Positions 7,289 to 14,363 of a stretch of 64,000 nucleotides of DNA are shown one piece after another. Within the stretch, counting starts at the first letter, position 1. Each line of letters begins with the position of its first letter. Below the pieces are notes generated by a model. The model was given only the letters and a program-made list of their open reading frames with translations, was not told where the DNA came from and searched no databases. The stretch is from Paenibacillus sp. S150 (GTDB lineage Bacteria; Bacillota; Bacilli; Paenibacillales; Paenibacillaceae): the NCBI RefSeq assembly GCF_019352175.1, contig NZ_JACBYI010000023.1:1-64000 (forward strand). The letters run 5' to 3'. The position numbers were made by a program, and so were the translations under genes.

Positions 7289-8167
7289 TTAATATTCATC
7301 TACGCTGAAGGTTAAAATCCTATCGAAGATCACATAATCTTTTCGGTTTGTGAACGGTCCTTTGTTGTTATCATGTTTGTCAATTCCATAGCGAGAAGCT
7401 CCTGATGCGTTGTCGTACCAGTTAAGAAACGAATTAACCTCATCCATTGAGAGATCAAATTCTTTCTCTAGGCCGGTGGTCATTGTTACGACCAGGATCG
7501 CACGGTCAACAGTCGGCTGTTCAGGAGTCGGTGAAGGAGCTGCCGTTGGTGTTGGTTCTATGGTTGGTTCAGGTGTTGAACTTGGTTCTGTTGTTGGTTC
7601 GGCAGTAGGCTCTACAGTTGGTTCTGCAGTTGGATCGGGAGTTGCACTAGGTTCTACCGTTGGGCTTGCTGTAGCAGTGGGGACAGGGTTTTCAGTATTT
7701 ATAACATCCAATTCATAAATTTTTGTGGCTACGCTTGATTTTTTTAACAAAGAAATATAGCGTACATTATAAGCTACAAAGGTTCTTGAGGTTCCGTCAG
7801 GAGCTTCTGTATATGTAGTCATGTTTCCTCCGCCACTCGATCCCTTGTCTGCATTATATACATTCAATCTCAGATTAGTAATCTCTGCCTTAAGCCTTAC
7901 GGTATTGAGTTCAAAGATTTCTCCTAAATCAATTGTTAGTACTTTGCCCGGAGGCAATAAATAGAAGGTTGTTTCATCATTATCTGTTATTAATGTAGTA
8001 GAATCTATTTCTCCACTATTCCAAGTGTTTTCTAAGATTTCTGTTTTTCCATTAGCATAACCACCAGGATACGCATAAGATGATGAAGCTGGCATGAACG
8101 ATGAGATGACTGCAATGATTAAAACAACAGCCAAGGATGAAACTAATACTTGGAACTTTCTAGTCAC
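7289..8167 (-). CDS. secreted protein with Pro/Thr/Glu-rich linker
   Basis: 292 residues from GTG 8167 (AAGGTG 10 nt upstream). A signal peptide covers about residues 1-32 with a likely cleavage after AYA. Residues about 35-155 form a beta-rich domain (VLTIDLGEIFELNTVRLKAE, RYISLL) resembling discoidin-like carbohydrate-binding modules. Residues about 160-220 are a PT/PE repeat linker. The C-terminal domain, about 222-292, contains LEKEFDLSMDEVNSFLNWYD and ends in DYVIFDRILTFSVDEY. It is probably exported and surface- or matrix-associated. The binding target is unknown. Confidence 0.7.
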   Translation of the reverse strand: MTRKFQVLVSSLAVVLIIAVISSFMPASSSYAYPGGYANGKTEILENTWNSGEIDSTTLITDNDETTFYLLPPGKVLTIDLGEIFELNTVRLKAEITNLRLNVYNADKGSSGGGNMTTYTEAPDGTSRTFVAYNVRYISLLKKSSVATKIYELDVINTENPVPTATASPTVEPSATPDPTAEPTVEPTAEPTTEPSSTPEPTIEPTPTAAPSPTPEQPTVDRAILVVTMTTGLEKEFDLSMDEVNSFLNWYDNASGASRYGIDKHDNNKGPFTNRKDYVIFDRILTFSVDEY

Positions 8168-8320
8168 TGGGATATTTCACCTTTTTTAATTTAATTATGT
8201 AATGATAGGCGTGATATTGGTATATGTCTAAACATAATTTCTTAAATTTAGAATAATTAGATCGAGTTCAATTAATATACATAAATATACCATCTGAGGA
8301 ATATACTCGCGTTTGATTAA

Positions 8321-8334
8321 CGAACACGCGTTTG
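8321..8334 (+). promoter_or_regulatory. LexA/DinR box upstream of host SOS cassette
   Basis: CGAACACGCGTTTG matches the Bacillus LexA (DinR) consensus CGAACRNRYGTTYC at 13 of 14 positions. A weaker second match, CAAACGAACGCTCC, lies at 8344-8357. Both are within 55 nt of the start at 8376. Confidence 0.65.
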
Positions 8335-8375
8335 GTCGTGATACAAACGAACGCTCCTATTCAGGAGGCGACATC

Positions 8376-8567
8376 ATGAAAATGCGAATTGGGCAAACCG
8401 TAGAAATTATATACCTGGATAAGGCGGGCAAGATCACACAACGCAAGATTGATATCCTCGGCATCCGTGACGGACGTATCCGGGCGACCTGCCTGATAAC
8501 CGGCGTACCCCGGGTATTTTTAGCTTCCAGTATCTTGTCTTGGCGTCTTGTGAGACCTGTGGTATGA
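8376..8567 (+). CDS. small WYL-like protein, host copy
   Basis: 63 residues from ATG 8376, after CAGGAGGCG. The sequence (VEIIYLDKAGKITQRKIDIL, IRATCLITGVPRVFLASSIL) resembles a truncated WYL-type beta domain, a fold found in regulators that sense nucleic acid or damage. A LexA box upstream suggests SOS induction. Its stop overlaps the start of the next gene (ATGA). A paralogue at 40994 shares an uninterrupted 96-nt identity (8401-8496 with 41019-41114). Function unknown. Confidence 0.7.
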   Translation: MKMRIGQTVEIIYLDKAGKITQRKIDILGIRDGRIRATCLITGVPRVFLASSILSWRLVRPVV

Positions 8568-8788
8568 GTAACATGACAATGGATGAGCTGACCATGCTCC
8601 GAAATTATATCCTCCTGCCGTATATGCAGACAATGGTTGAGAAGAGCATCGCAGATATAGAGTATTCGACGAATGTAATGAGCCAAGCTTACCTAATGGC
8701 GGGCCAACATGTTTTGGATCAGATAACGAAAGAATCTTTCGCCTGCCCGCCCGTAACGATGTTGGAACTTGAGCGCTTCAGCTATTAG
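8564..8788 (+). pseudogene. truncated second gene of SOS cassette
   Basis: 74-residue frame matching the first 53 or so residues of the 127-residue gene at 41182 (shared MSNMT-DE--LR-YILL-YM, then AYLMAG/LYLMAG and VLDQITK). After about 8732 the sequence departs from the paralogue and ends 12 nt before the tandem repeat array. The loss of about 74 residues suggests truncation by the event that built or inserted the array. It may still be translated. Confidence 0.6.
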
Positions 8789-8800
8789 CCAGTTGCTCCG

Positions 8801-9392
8801 CTTCAACAACGGCAATTCTGCCGTTGTTTCGGAGCAATCAGGCCAGCCGGGCTTCAACAACGGCAATTCTGCCGTTGTTTCGGAGCAATCAGGCCAGCCG
8901 GGCTTCAACAACGGCAATTCTGCCGTTATTCCGGAGCAATCAGGCCAGCCGGGCTTCAACAACGGCAATTCTGCCGTTATTTCGGAGCAATCAGGCCAGC
9001 CGGGCTTCAACAACGGCAATTCTGCCGTTATTTCGGAGCGCTCAGGCCAGCCGGGCTTCAACAACGGCAATTCTGCCGTTATTTCGGGGCAATCAGGCCA
9101 GCCGGGCTCCAACAACGGTATTTCTGCCGTTATTTCGGAGCGCTCAGGCCAGCCGGGCTTCAACAACGGTATTTCTGCCGTTGTTTCGGGGCGCTCAGGC
9201 CAGCCGGGCTCCAACAACGGTATTTCTGCCGTTATTTCGGAGCGCTCAGGCCAGCCGGGCTTCAACAACGGTATTTCTGCCGTTATTCCGGAGCGCTCAG
9301 GCCAGCCGGGCTTCAACAACGGCAATTCTGCCGTTATTCCGGAGCAATCAGGCCAGCCGGGCTCCAACAACGGTATTTCTGCCGTTGTTTCC
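8801..9392. repeat. 51-bp tandem repeat array, 11 full units and one partial
   Basis: Eleven complete 51-bp units plus one partial, each containing GAGCAATCAGGCCAGCCGGG or a close variant, then a near-palindrome such as AACAACGGCA-ATTC-TGCCGTTGTT. Variation is confined to a few columns (CAA/CGC, CTTC/CTCC, GCAAT/GTATT, GTTG/ATTA). Because 51 is divisible by three, several frames stay open across the array on both strands, which produces spurious 235-262 codon frames. No Cas genes are near and the units lack unique spacers, so it is not a CRISPR array. Confidence 0.9.
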
Positions 9393-9625
9393 GGGCCTGG
9401 GGCAACCTCTCGTAAGTTCTCTCCCCGTAAATTCCTTGTTAACATGGGAGAGGAACTTATGGGACGCCGCACTAGTACCATGCCCTTATAGGGCTGATAA
9501 AAGCCCCAGGCTAAGCCGGTGGTGGTTATGACTGGTGATTTTCTGCACTGCGACCATGCTTAAAGAGCCATCCAAAGCCTGTTCTACTCCTCCGCCACAC
9601 TCCGTTTTACCCCTAAATAAAAAGA

Positions 9626-9650
9626 AAAACCCTTATTATATAAGGGTTTT
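9626..9650 (-). terminator. terminator of the split tRNA-Val gene
   Basis: AAAACCCTTAT and ATAAGGGTTTT form an 11-bp stem with a TAT loop. On the minus strand it is followed by a T-rich stretch, placing it just downstream of the tRNA 3' end at 9667. Confidence 0.75.
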
Positions 9651-9666
9651 CAGAAGTGATGCAGTA

Positions 9667-9708
9667 TAGGACGGATGGGGTTCGAACCCATGACCCCTAC
9701 CCTGTCAA
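9667..9708 (-). other. tRNA-Val(GAC) 3' half, left attachment site of the prophage
   Basis: On the minus strand, the anticodon loop TTGACAG, 3' anticodon stem GGTAG, variable loop, T arm ATGGG-TTCGAAC-CCCAT, acceptor strand CCGTCCT and discriminator A are all present. The 5' half of the tRNA is missing: upstream of the loop the sequence does not pair. The integrase gene begins 103 nt away. This is the expected product of integration into the 3' part of a tRNA gene; the intact tRNA should lie at the right prophage end, beyond this window. Confidence 0.75.
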
Positions 9709-9810
9709 GATATCGGCACTAACTTCCTATACCTTCCCGACACTTCCTGATCCTTGCGGTTATGCGGTTTAAATGCGTTTATAGACTGTTTTAATTATCC
9801 CCTAAAATCC

Positions 9811-10962
9811 TCAGTTTACCTCTTTTGCGGCACCAATTATGGCACCAGTTTTGAAAAACACGCCTCCAAAAAGATCGGCAGTGTCTTGTTGCATATTAGG
9901 CATGATGTGAGCATAACGGTCAATCATTTTCACGCTTGCCCACCCCATACGTTCGGCAATCCGTTTATTATTCTCCCGGGCTTTAAGCAGCATAACTACA
10001 TGGGTATGCCTAAGATCATGAAATCGAATTCTCTTCACCTTAGATTTTTCAAGGAAAATACAGAATGAACGGTTTAGATTTCTCGGAGTGACACGGGTAC
10101 CAATATTAGTGCAGACAACCAAGTCATTGTCCTCGTATATATTTTTATTGCTCATCTTCTCTTCCCTGGTTCTATGGCGCAGTGTACGGAGAGCGGTGAC
10201 AGTAAATACGTCAATACCAATAGACCGTCTACCTGCAGTTGTTTTAGTTTCAGCCTGAAAGTTCTTCCCATCATGACTAAGAGTTTGTGACACTGAGATT
10301 GTTCGGTGATCCAAGTCTATATCCTTCCATCGCAGTCCTAAAATCTCTCCTTGCCGCATTCCAGTAGTTAATGCCAGCAGAAAAGCGCAATAGTATCGTG
10401 CATTTTCCTGTAGAGCAGAGTTTAAAAATCTATGTGATTCTTCTTCGGTCCAATAGAGCATCTCTTTTTTATCAGCTTTTGGTCGTTTGACCGCATTTGC
10501 TGGGTTCTTAATTAACATGTCATAACCAGCAGCTTTATTGAGCGATTCGTTAATAATAGAGTGCACTTTTTGTATGTTTTCATCAGATAATTTACCAGAC
10601 TCAGAAAGGTCATTGTACAAATTTTGAATGTGTCTGGGCTTGATTTCACCTAATTCTAATTCACCAAGAGCAGGGAGGATATGGTTATTTACTAAAGCAG
10701 AGTAAGTCTTTAAAGTGCTTTCACGGACAGAAAGCTTCTTATCTCTCAGGTGATCGGCCATGAAAACCTTATACAATGTTTTAGATCCTTTCAGATCAAG
10801 CCCGCCACTTAATTGATTCTTAAGTTCTCGTTCAGCTTCGTCCGCATCCTGTTTGCGCTTGAACCCCCTACGCTTAATCCGCTTTCTATCCTTTCCAGAG
10901 CCCACCTCAATAATAAAGTACCATTTGTTCTTTTTGAGGGAATCATCTTTGAATGATGTCAT
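9811..10962 (-). CDS. int: prophage tyrosine integrase
   Basis: 383 residues, typical for phage integrases of this class. N-terminal arm-binding domain (about 1-50: WYFIIEVGSGKDRKRIKRRG), a SAM-like core-binding domain (about 60-155), and a catalytic domain from about 170 with Arg in TTGMRQGEILGLRW, HDLRH and the nucleophile Tyr in IDRYAHIM. It would catalyse site-specific recombination at the tRNA-Val site 100 bp away. The start overlaps the stop of the upstream HTH gene (10959), so the two are co-expressed. Confidence 0.93.
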   Translation of the reverse strand: MTSFKDDSLKKNKWYFIIEVGSGKDRKRIKRRGFKRKQDADEAERELKNQLSGGLDLKGSKTLYKVFMADHLRDKKLSVRESTLKTYSALVNNHILPALGELELGEIKPRHIQNLYNDLSESGKLSDENIQKVHSIINESLNKAAGYDMLIKNPANAVKRPKADKKEMLYWTEEESHRFLNSALQENARYYCAFLLALTTGMRQGEILGLRWKDIDLDHRTISVSQTLSHDGKNFQAETKTTAGRRSIGIDVFTVTALRTLRHRTREEKMSNKNIYEDNDLVVCTNIGTRVTPRNLNRSFCIFLEKSKVKRIRFHDLRHTHVVMLLKARENNKRIAERMGWASVKMIDRYAHIMPNMQQDTADLFGGVFFKTGAIIGAAKEVN

Positions 10963-11180
10963 GATTTCACCTCTACCTCTTGCTTAAACTCAACAATCTC
11001 ACTTAAACTTTCGCATCCAAGTGCCACGCAGAGCTTATCAAGTGTTTCAAAATTTACACCTTTAGCTCGTCCGTGGTACAACTCCACAACTGTATTCCGG
11101 GCTAATCCCGATTTAACAACCACATCTGATATTTTCAACCTTTTCTTTCCCATGAGTTCGCTCAATTTATTCACTATCAA
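10959..11180 (-). CDS. small XRE-type regulator paired with the integrase
   Basis: 73 residues from TTG 11180. The longer frame to ATG 11237 is rejected because a good promoter (-35 at 11229-11234, -10 at 11206-11211) lies inside it, and because GGTGAT precedes the TTG. Residues about 5-60 form a helix-turn-helix (KLSELMGKKRLKISDVVVKS, then LARNTVVELYHG). It overlaps the integrase by four bases, so it may control integration or excision. The start is inferred. Confidence 0.7.
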   Translation of the reverse strand: MIVNKLSELMGKKRLKISDVVVKSGLARNTVVELYHGRAKGVNFETLDKLCVALGCESLSEIVEFKQEVEVKS

Positions 11181-11205
11181 TAATATCACCGTCCTAATGA
11201 CTACA

Positions 11206-11234
11206 ATAATAAATATAAAGGTGATAATAGTCAA
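11206..11234 (-). promoter_or_regulatory. promoter of the HTH-integrase operon
   Basis: On the minus strand TTGACT (11234-11229) is separated by 17 nt from TATTAT (11211-11206). Both hexamers match the sigma-A consensus at five of six positions. Confidence 0.7.
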
Positions 11235-11378
11235 CATATTAATTATTTTAACTGAGTTATATAATATCCAATAACAAAACTTTGGAAATAAAATATGAAA
11301 TTAATGATCGAAAAATGCGATAACCTTGTGATCCATTTCCTATTTTACGTGATATATTTATAGCATGGAAAACAAAGA

Positions 11379-11460
11379 GAACAGCACCCGACACTAACCA
11401 ATGCCTGTTTGACGGTCACAGAGCCGCAAGGGCAACACAGGCGGGCAGGCTGTTCTTTTT
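11379..11460 (+). ncRNA. candidate structured small RNA with terminator
   Basis: GAACAGC (11379-11385) pairs with GCTGTTC (11449-11455), followed by five T. Inside lie a second stem (GCCTGT with ACAGGC) and a small GC-rich loop. No open frame covers it. It lies between the integrase operon and the tRNA genes. Candidate only; the family was not recognised. Confidence 0.45.
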
Positions 11461-11607
11461 ACGTTCCAGTGTCAGTCAGCAAACAGACACAGCTTGTCAA
11501 AGCCTCCTGGGGCGCGTTCAGCGCGTCTCTGAAAATGAGGGGTTAATACTCGCCCTATGAGTCCAGGCAGTACGACGCGCGTTCGTGCGGTCTGGCAGGG
11601 GCAATCT

Positions 11608-11678
11608 ATCGAGGTCGGTTAATGGTAAACCTGCGGATTCCAAACCCGCGACTGGAGGTTCGATTCCTCCCCTCGGTG
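11608..11678 (+). tRNA. tRNA-Trp(CCA), prophage-encoded
   Basis: Acceptor ATCGAGG pairs with CCTCGGT (one G-U), D arm GGTT-AATGGTA-AACC, anticodon arm GCGGA-TTCCAAA-CCCGC with anticodon CCA, T arm GGAGG-TTCGATT-CCTCC, discriminator G; 71 nt. The A-C closing pair of the anticodon stem (31-39) is unusual. No CCA is encoded. Confidence 0.8.
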
Positions 11679-12023
11679 TATGTGTCGTCGGGCCGGAGCC
11701 TTAAAAGGTCGGGAGATGTAATCCGGGGTCGGAAGGTGGAACCGGCCAATTATGATGTGGTGGCGGAATAGGTAGACGCTAGTCGTTGCTGGATATGGTT
11801 ATATCACAGACTCCAGTAGGTGCACGGTTCAATTCCGTGACAGCGACAATAGACGAGTCTGCGCGAGGGTTCGCATTACGGGTACGAAAATATGGGTTCA
11901 ACTCCCATGCAGATATGCAAGGTGCAAATCCTTGCTCACATCCACGATCCTGCGAAAGCTCCGGCCGATTACCAAACGTGCGGCGTTAAGCACAGGCCCA
12001 GAGAACGCAGCAGGATCAAATCT
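11679..12023 (+). other. region of degenerate tRNA-like structures
   Basis: No protein gene. It contains T-arm-like hairpins CACGG-TTCAATT-CCGTG (11823-11839) and ATGGG-TTCAACT-CCCAT (11892-11908), and a leucine-tRNA-like stretch GTGGCGGAATAGGTAGACGC near 11759. Acceptor-like pairings exist (for example GTCGTTG with CAGCGAC), but no complete standard cloverleaf could be drawn. These may be divergent or decayed phage tRNAs. Confidence 0.45.
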
Positions 12024-12094
12024 GCGGGCATGGTGTAAAGGTAGCGCATCGGCCTTCCAAGCCGATAGTGCGAGTTCGATTCTCGCTGCTCGCT
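12024..12094 (+). tRNA. tRNA-Gly(TCC), prophage-encoded
   Basis: Complete cloverleaf: acceptor GCGGGCA with TGCTCGC, D arm with GGTGTAAAGGTAGCGC, anticodon arm TCGGC-CTTCCAA-GCCGA, T arm GCGAG-TTCGATT-CTCGC, discriminator T; 71 nt, no encoded CCA. Confidence 0.93.
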
Positions 12095-12193
12095 TCAACT
12101 AAATTCAAAGGAGGCCACACATTGGAGCAACCACTGCTTGCCTGAATTGACAAGTGGAGCCGATGCATTAAGTTAACATCATATGCAGCACAT

Positions 12194-12224
12194 AAAGCCA
12201 TCCATTAACTTGGGTGGCTTTTTC
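12194..12224 (+). terminator. terminator after the tRNA cluster
   Basis: AAAGCCATCC pairs with GGGTGGCTTT (one wobble), then TTTT. It closes the tRNA transcript just before the next small gene. Confidence 0.7.
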
Positions 12225-12247
12225 TATGCCCAGAAAGGAGCAGACAC

Positions 12248-12427
12248 ATGAAAATCCATAAAGATGGAACACTCGAAGGCACACCAGAGGAACTGGCGAC
12301 ATACATGCGGATAAAAGAAACAACCAGTTCTGGAGGAACATTCACAAGGAATTACGATCCGCATGGATACCAAAAGTTTGCCACCCAAGCACAATATGAC
12401 GCAAATGCGAAGACCACAACAGTGTGA
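12248..12427 (+). CDS. hypothetical phage protein, 59 residues
   Basis: ATG 12248 follows AAAGGAG. The product begins MKIHKDGTLEGTPEELATYM and is polar with no recognised domain. EGTPEELA-Y is reminiscent of small phage proteins that precede packaging genes. Short but with a strong ribosome site and a stop before the next gene. Confidence 0.6.
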   Translation: MKIHKDGTLEGTPEELATYMRIKETTSSGGTFTRNYDPHGYQKFATQAQYDANAKTTTV

Positions 12428-12551
12428 GTCTCCGAAAATACGGGGGTTATATCGTAAAGACGTAACAAACCCATAATTTAAACCCCAAAAGCTGCAGAGG
12501 TGACGGCGAAGTAAGGTGCATGGGAATCACGGATGAAAGAGGTGTAGTTAA

Positions 12552-13187
12552 TTGCGGATGATGAAATACGTTTGTCTCAACTGTAGGTGGGTCAACTATA
12601 GACGAAACGCTGAAGATGGAGTTACATGTAACTGCGGTGGAAAGCTTGATCCCCTTGGATGTGAAGAGAATGGGGTTTTTGCTCCTTGCAATGAAAAATC
12701 TGTGTTCGAACAGACATGCCATACAACAGAATCGCTATACGAGGCCATGAAAGCTCTTGATGTACTTGGCAAAGAATACAACGTAACAAAACGGGTTGTC
12801 GTTGAAGAGGAATGCTATGTTGGGGAAGGGCCTCCATTGAGAAGACTCATGCCAATGAGCTACCCAGAATGGACCATAACAGAATGTGAACCGCAGGATA
12901 AAAAAGCAGAAACTTCTCCCGGCAGTCTGCAGATCAAGATAGATGTTGATACATCATCAGTACAGGAAGCGCTAAAGGACGTTGAACGTCTGTCTGATGA
13001 ATTGGCTGGACTTGAGGGACAGGGCGGCGTAGAGAATAAACTGGCATACCTGGACAGACTCATCGGAATAGCAAGCATCTCATCACGGTGTGGCGGGCCA
13101 ACAGGAATTGATGTTACAGGCAGAGTAGCCATCGTCTGCAACAGCATCCAAGATGAGCTCGGGCTGAAAAGTGCCAGCCAAGATTAA
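12552..13187 (+). CDS. hypothetical phage protein with Cys motifs
   Basis: 211 residues if the TTG at 12552 is used (GAGGTG 7 nt before it); ATG 12558 or 12561 are alternatives. The N-terminus has paired cysteines (CLNC, then CNC), suggesting a small metal-binding knuckle. The C-terminal half contains IKIDVDTSSVQEALKDVERL, a helix likely to self-associate. No family recognised. It overlaps the HNH gene by 17 nt. Confidence 0.6.
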   Translation: MRMMKYVCLNCRWVNYRRNAEDGVTCNCGGKLDPLGCEENGVFAPCNEKSVFEQTCHTTESLYEAMKALDVLGKEYNVTKRVVVEEECYVGEGPPLRRLMPMSYPEWTITECEPQDKKAETSPGSLQIKIDVDTSSVQEALKDVERLSDELAGLEGQGGVENKLAYLDRLIGIASISSRCGGPTGIDVTGRVAIVCNSIQDELGLKSASQD

Positions 13188-13521
13188 ACGTCCCTGCTCC
13201 TACCCACGCTGCCCTGAACTAATAGAGTCCGGCACCTACTGCACCAAACATACCAAGGTCAAGGAGCAGCAGCGCGGCAGCGCCCACCAGAGAGGATACA
13301 ACCGTAAGTGGCAGGCAGCCCGCATAAGGTTCCTGCGACACAACCCTGAATGTGTTCACTGTGAGCAGCAGGGCGAGGTAACAGCAGCAACAGTAGTTGA
13401 CCATATTATCCCTCACAAGGGAGACATGGAGTTGTTCTGGAATGAAGCCAACTGGCAACCACTGTGCGCATCATGCCACGGTATCAAGACAGCAAAGGAG
13501 GACGGAGGCTATGGTAACTAA
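13171..13521 (+). CDS. HNH endonuclease at the packaging module
   Basis: 116 residues from GTG 13171. Zinc-binding pairs (CSYPRC, then C--H in TYCTKH; later CVHC and CASC) frame an HNH core: VVDHIIPHKGD, NWQPLCASCH. HNH proteins next to terminase genes are known to assist terminase cutting in HK97-like phages. That role is inferred from the position upstream of the terminases. Confidence 0.85.
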   Translation: MPAKIKRPCSYPRCPELIESGTYCTKHTKVKEQQRGSAHQRGYNRKWQAARIRFLRHNPECVHCEQQGEVTAATVVDHIIPHKGDMELFWNEANWQPLCASCHGIKTAKEDGGYGN

Positions 13522-13826
13522 CAACAAGCATAAGCTTCACCAAACCACAGCACCGCCATAGACCCACTCAGTGCCTCATATAGCCATTACTCCCTATAGA
13601 GAGAGTAAATAATCCTATAGGAGAGCACAAGCCCCGAAGGGGCGGAGAGAGCGCACTACGCAGGGAGATAAATGCTCCTACATGGGGGTATCATCAAAAC
13701 GGGGGTCAAAATGGGGCTACTTACCCCAAGGAGGCAGGGGGGTCTAAATCCTTTGGATTCTTTCAATTGGAGACCGTGTGCCCTCTTCCAAAATACGAAG
13801 TCGAGTTTTCATAAGGGGGGGTTATC
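13522..13826. other. 305-bp gap before terminase, possible cos or pac region
   Basis: No convincing gene; a 64-codon plus-strand frame at 13672 lacks a ribosome site. Contains the hairpin GCCCC-GAA-GGGGC (13631-13643), repeated CTATAG elements near 13595-13622, and runs of G. Its position between HNH and small terminase genes is where cohesive-end sites often lie, but no cos sequence can be recognised by eye. Confidence 0.4.
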
Positions 13827-14363
13827 ATGGGCCAGAGGGGGCCGAAAACGAAGCCATCAGAGTTAAAATTGCTGCAAGGCACATACCGGAAAGACCGGGC
13901 CCCGGAAAATGAACCGAAGCCAAATGCGCCGCCGTCGATACCGGAGCCGCCGAATTATATGGATGTGACAGCAAAAAAAGAGTGGCGGAGGCTTGCGCCG
14001 GAGTTGTACAGGATCGGCCTGCTGACAAAAGTTGACCTTGGCACCTTTGAGGCGTATTGCCTTTCATATGGCCGGATGGTTGCAGCGCATAAGTCACTTA
14101 AGAAGGCAAAAACCATGTTCCACGAGTATACCAACAAAGCGGGAGCTACAAATTTCGTAGCCCGGCCAGAGATTGCGGTGATACAGAAGGAGTCGATGGT
14201 CATCAAGGCATTTTGTGCTGAGTTTGGCCTTTCGCCTTCAGCGAGGGCACGGATGGAAGCACCGGACATCCTGCCGGGCGGAGCCGGACCGCCGAAAGAG
14301 GATAAAAACAGCTTTGATGGATTCTTAAATGGACAACGAAGACGCAACCTGCCCGGTACGTGA
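13827..14363 (+). CDS. terS: terminase small subunit (P27 family)
   Basis: 178 residues, the usual family length. N-terminal MGQRGPKTKPSELKLLQGTY is the hallmark of P27-type small terminases, followed by PPNYMDVTAKKEWRRLAPEL. It recognises phage DNA and loads it onto the large subunit. GGGGGG-type ribosome site at 13817. It overlaps the large subunit gene by 35 nt. Confidence 0.92.
   Translation: MGQRGPKTKPSELKLLQGTYRKDRAPENEPKPNAPPSIPEPPNYMDVTAKKEWRRLAPELYRIGLLTKVDLGTFEAYCLSYGRMVAAHKSLKKAKTMFHEYTNKAGATNFVARPEIAVIQKESMVIKAFCAEFGLSPSARARMEAPDILPGGAGPPKEDKNSFDGFLNGQRRRNLPGT

Noticed and set aside
8801..9392. CRISPR array
   Set aside because: Units are contiguous and nearly identical throughout, with no unique spacers and no cas genes.
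8693..9531. Long open frames of 235-262 codons on both strands across the repeat array
   Set aside because: They exist because the 51-bp unit length is a multiple of three; no ribosome site or conserved domain supports a protein.
11679..11758. A further tRNA with GGCCGG/CCGGCC acceptor
   Set aside because: The presumed T arm lacks TTC-R-A and the anticodon stem does not pair; only a tRNA-like fold is possible.
13672..13866. 64-codon frame upstream of the small terminase
   Set aside because: No ribosome site, overlaps the terminase start, low-complexity G-rich sequence.
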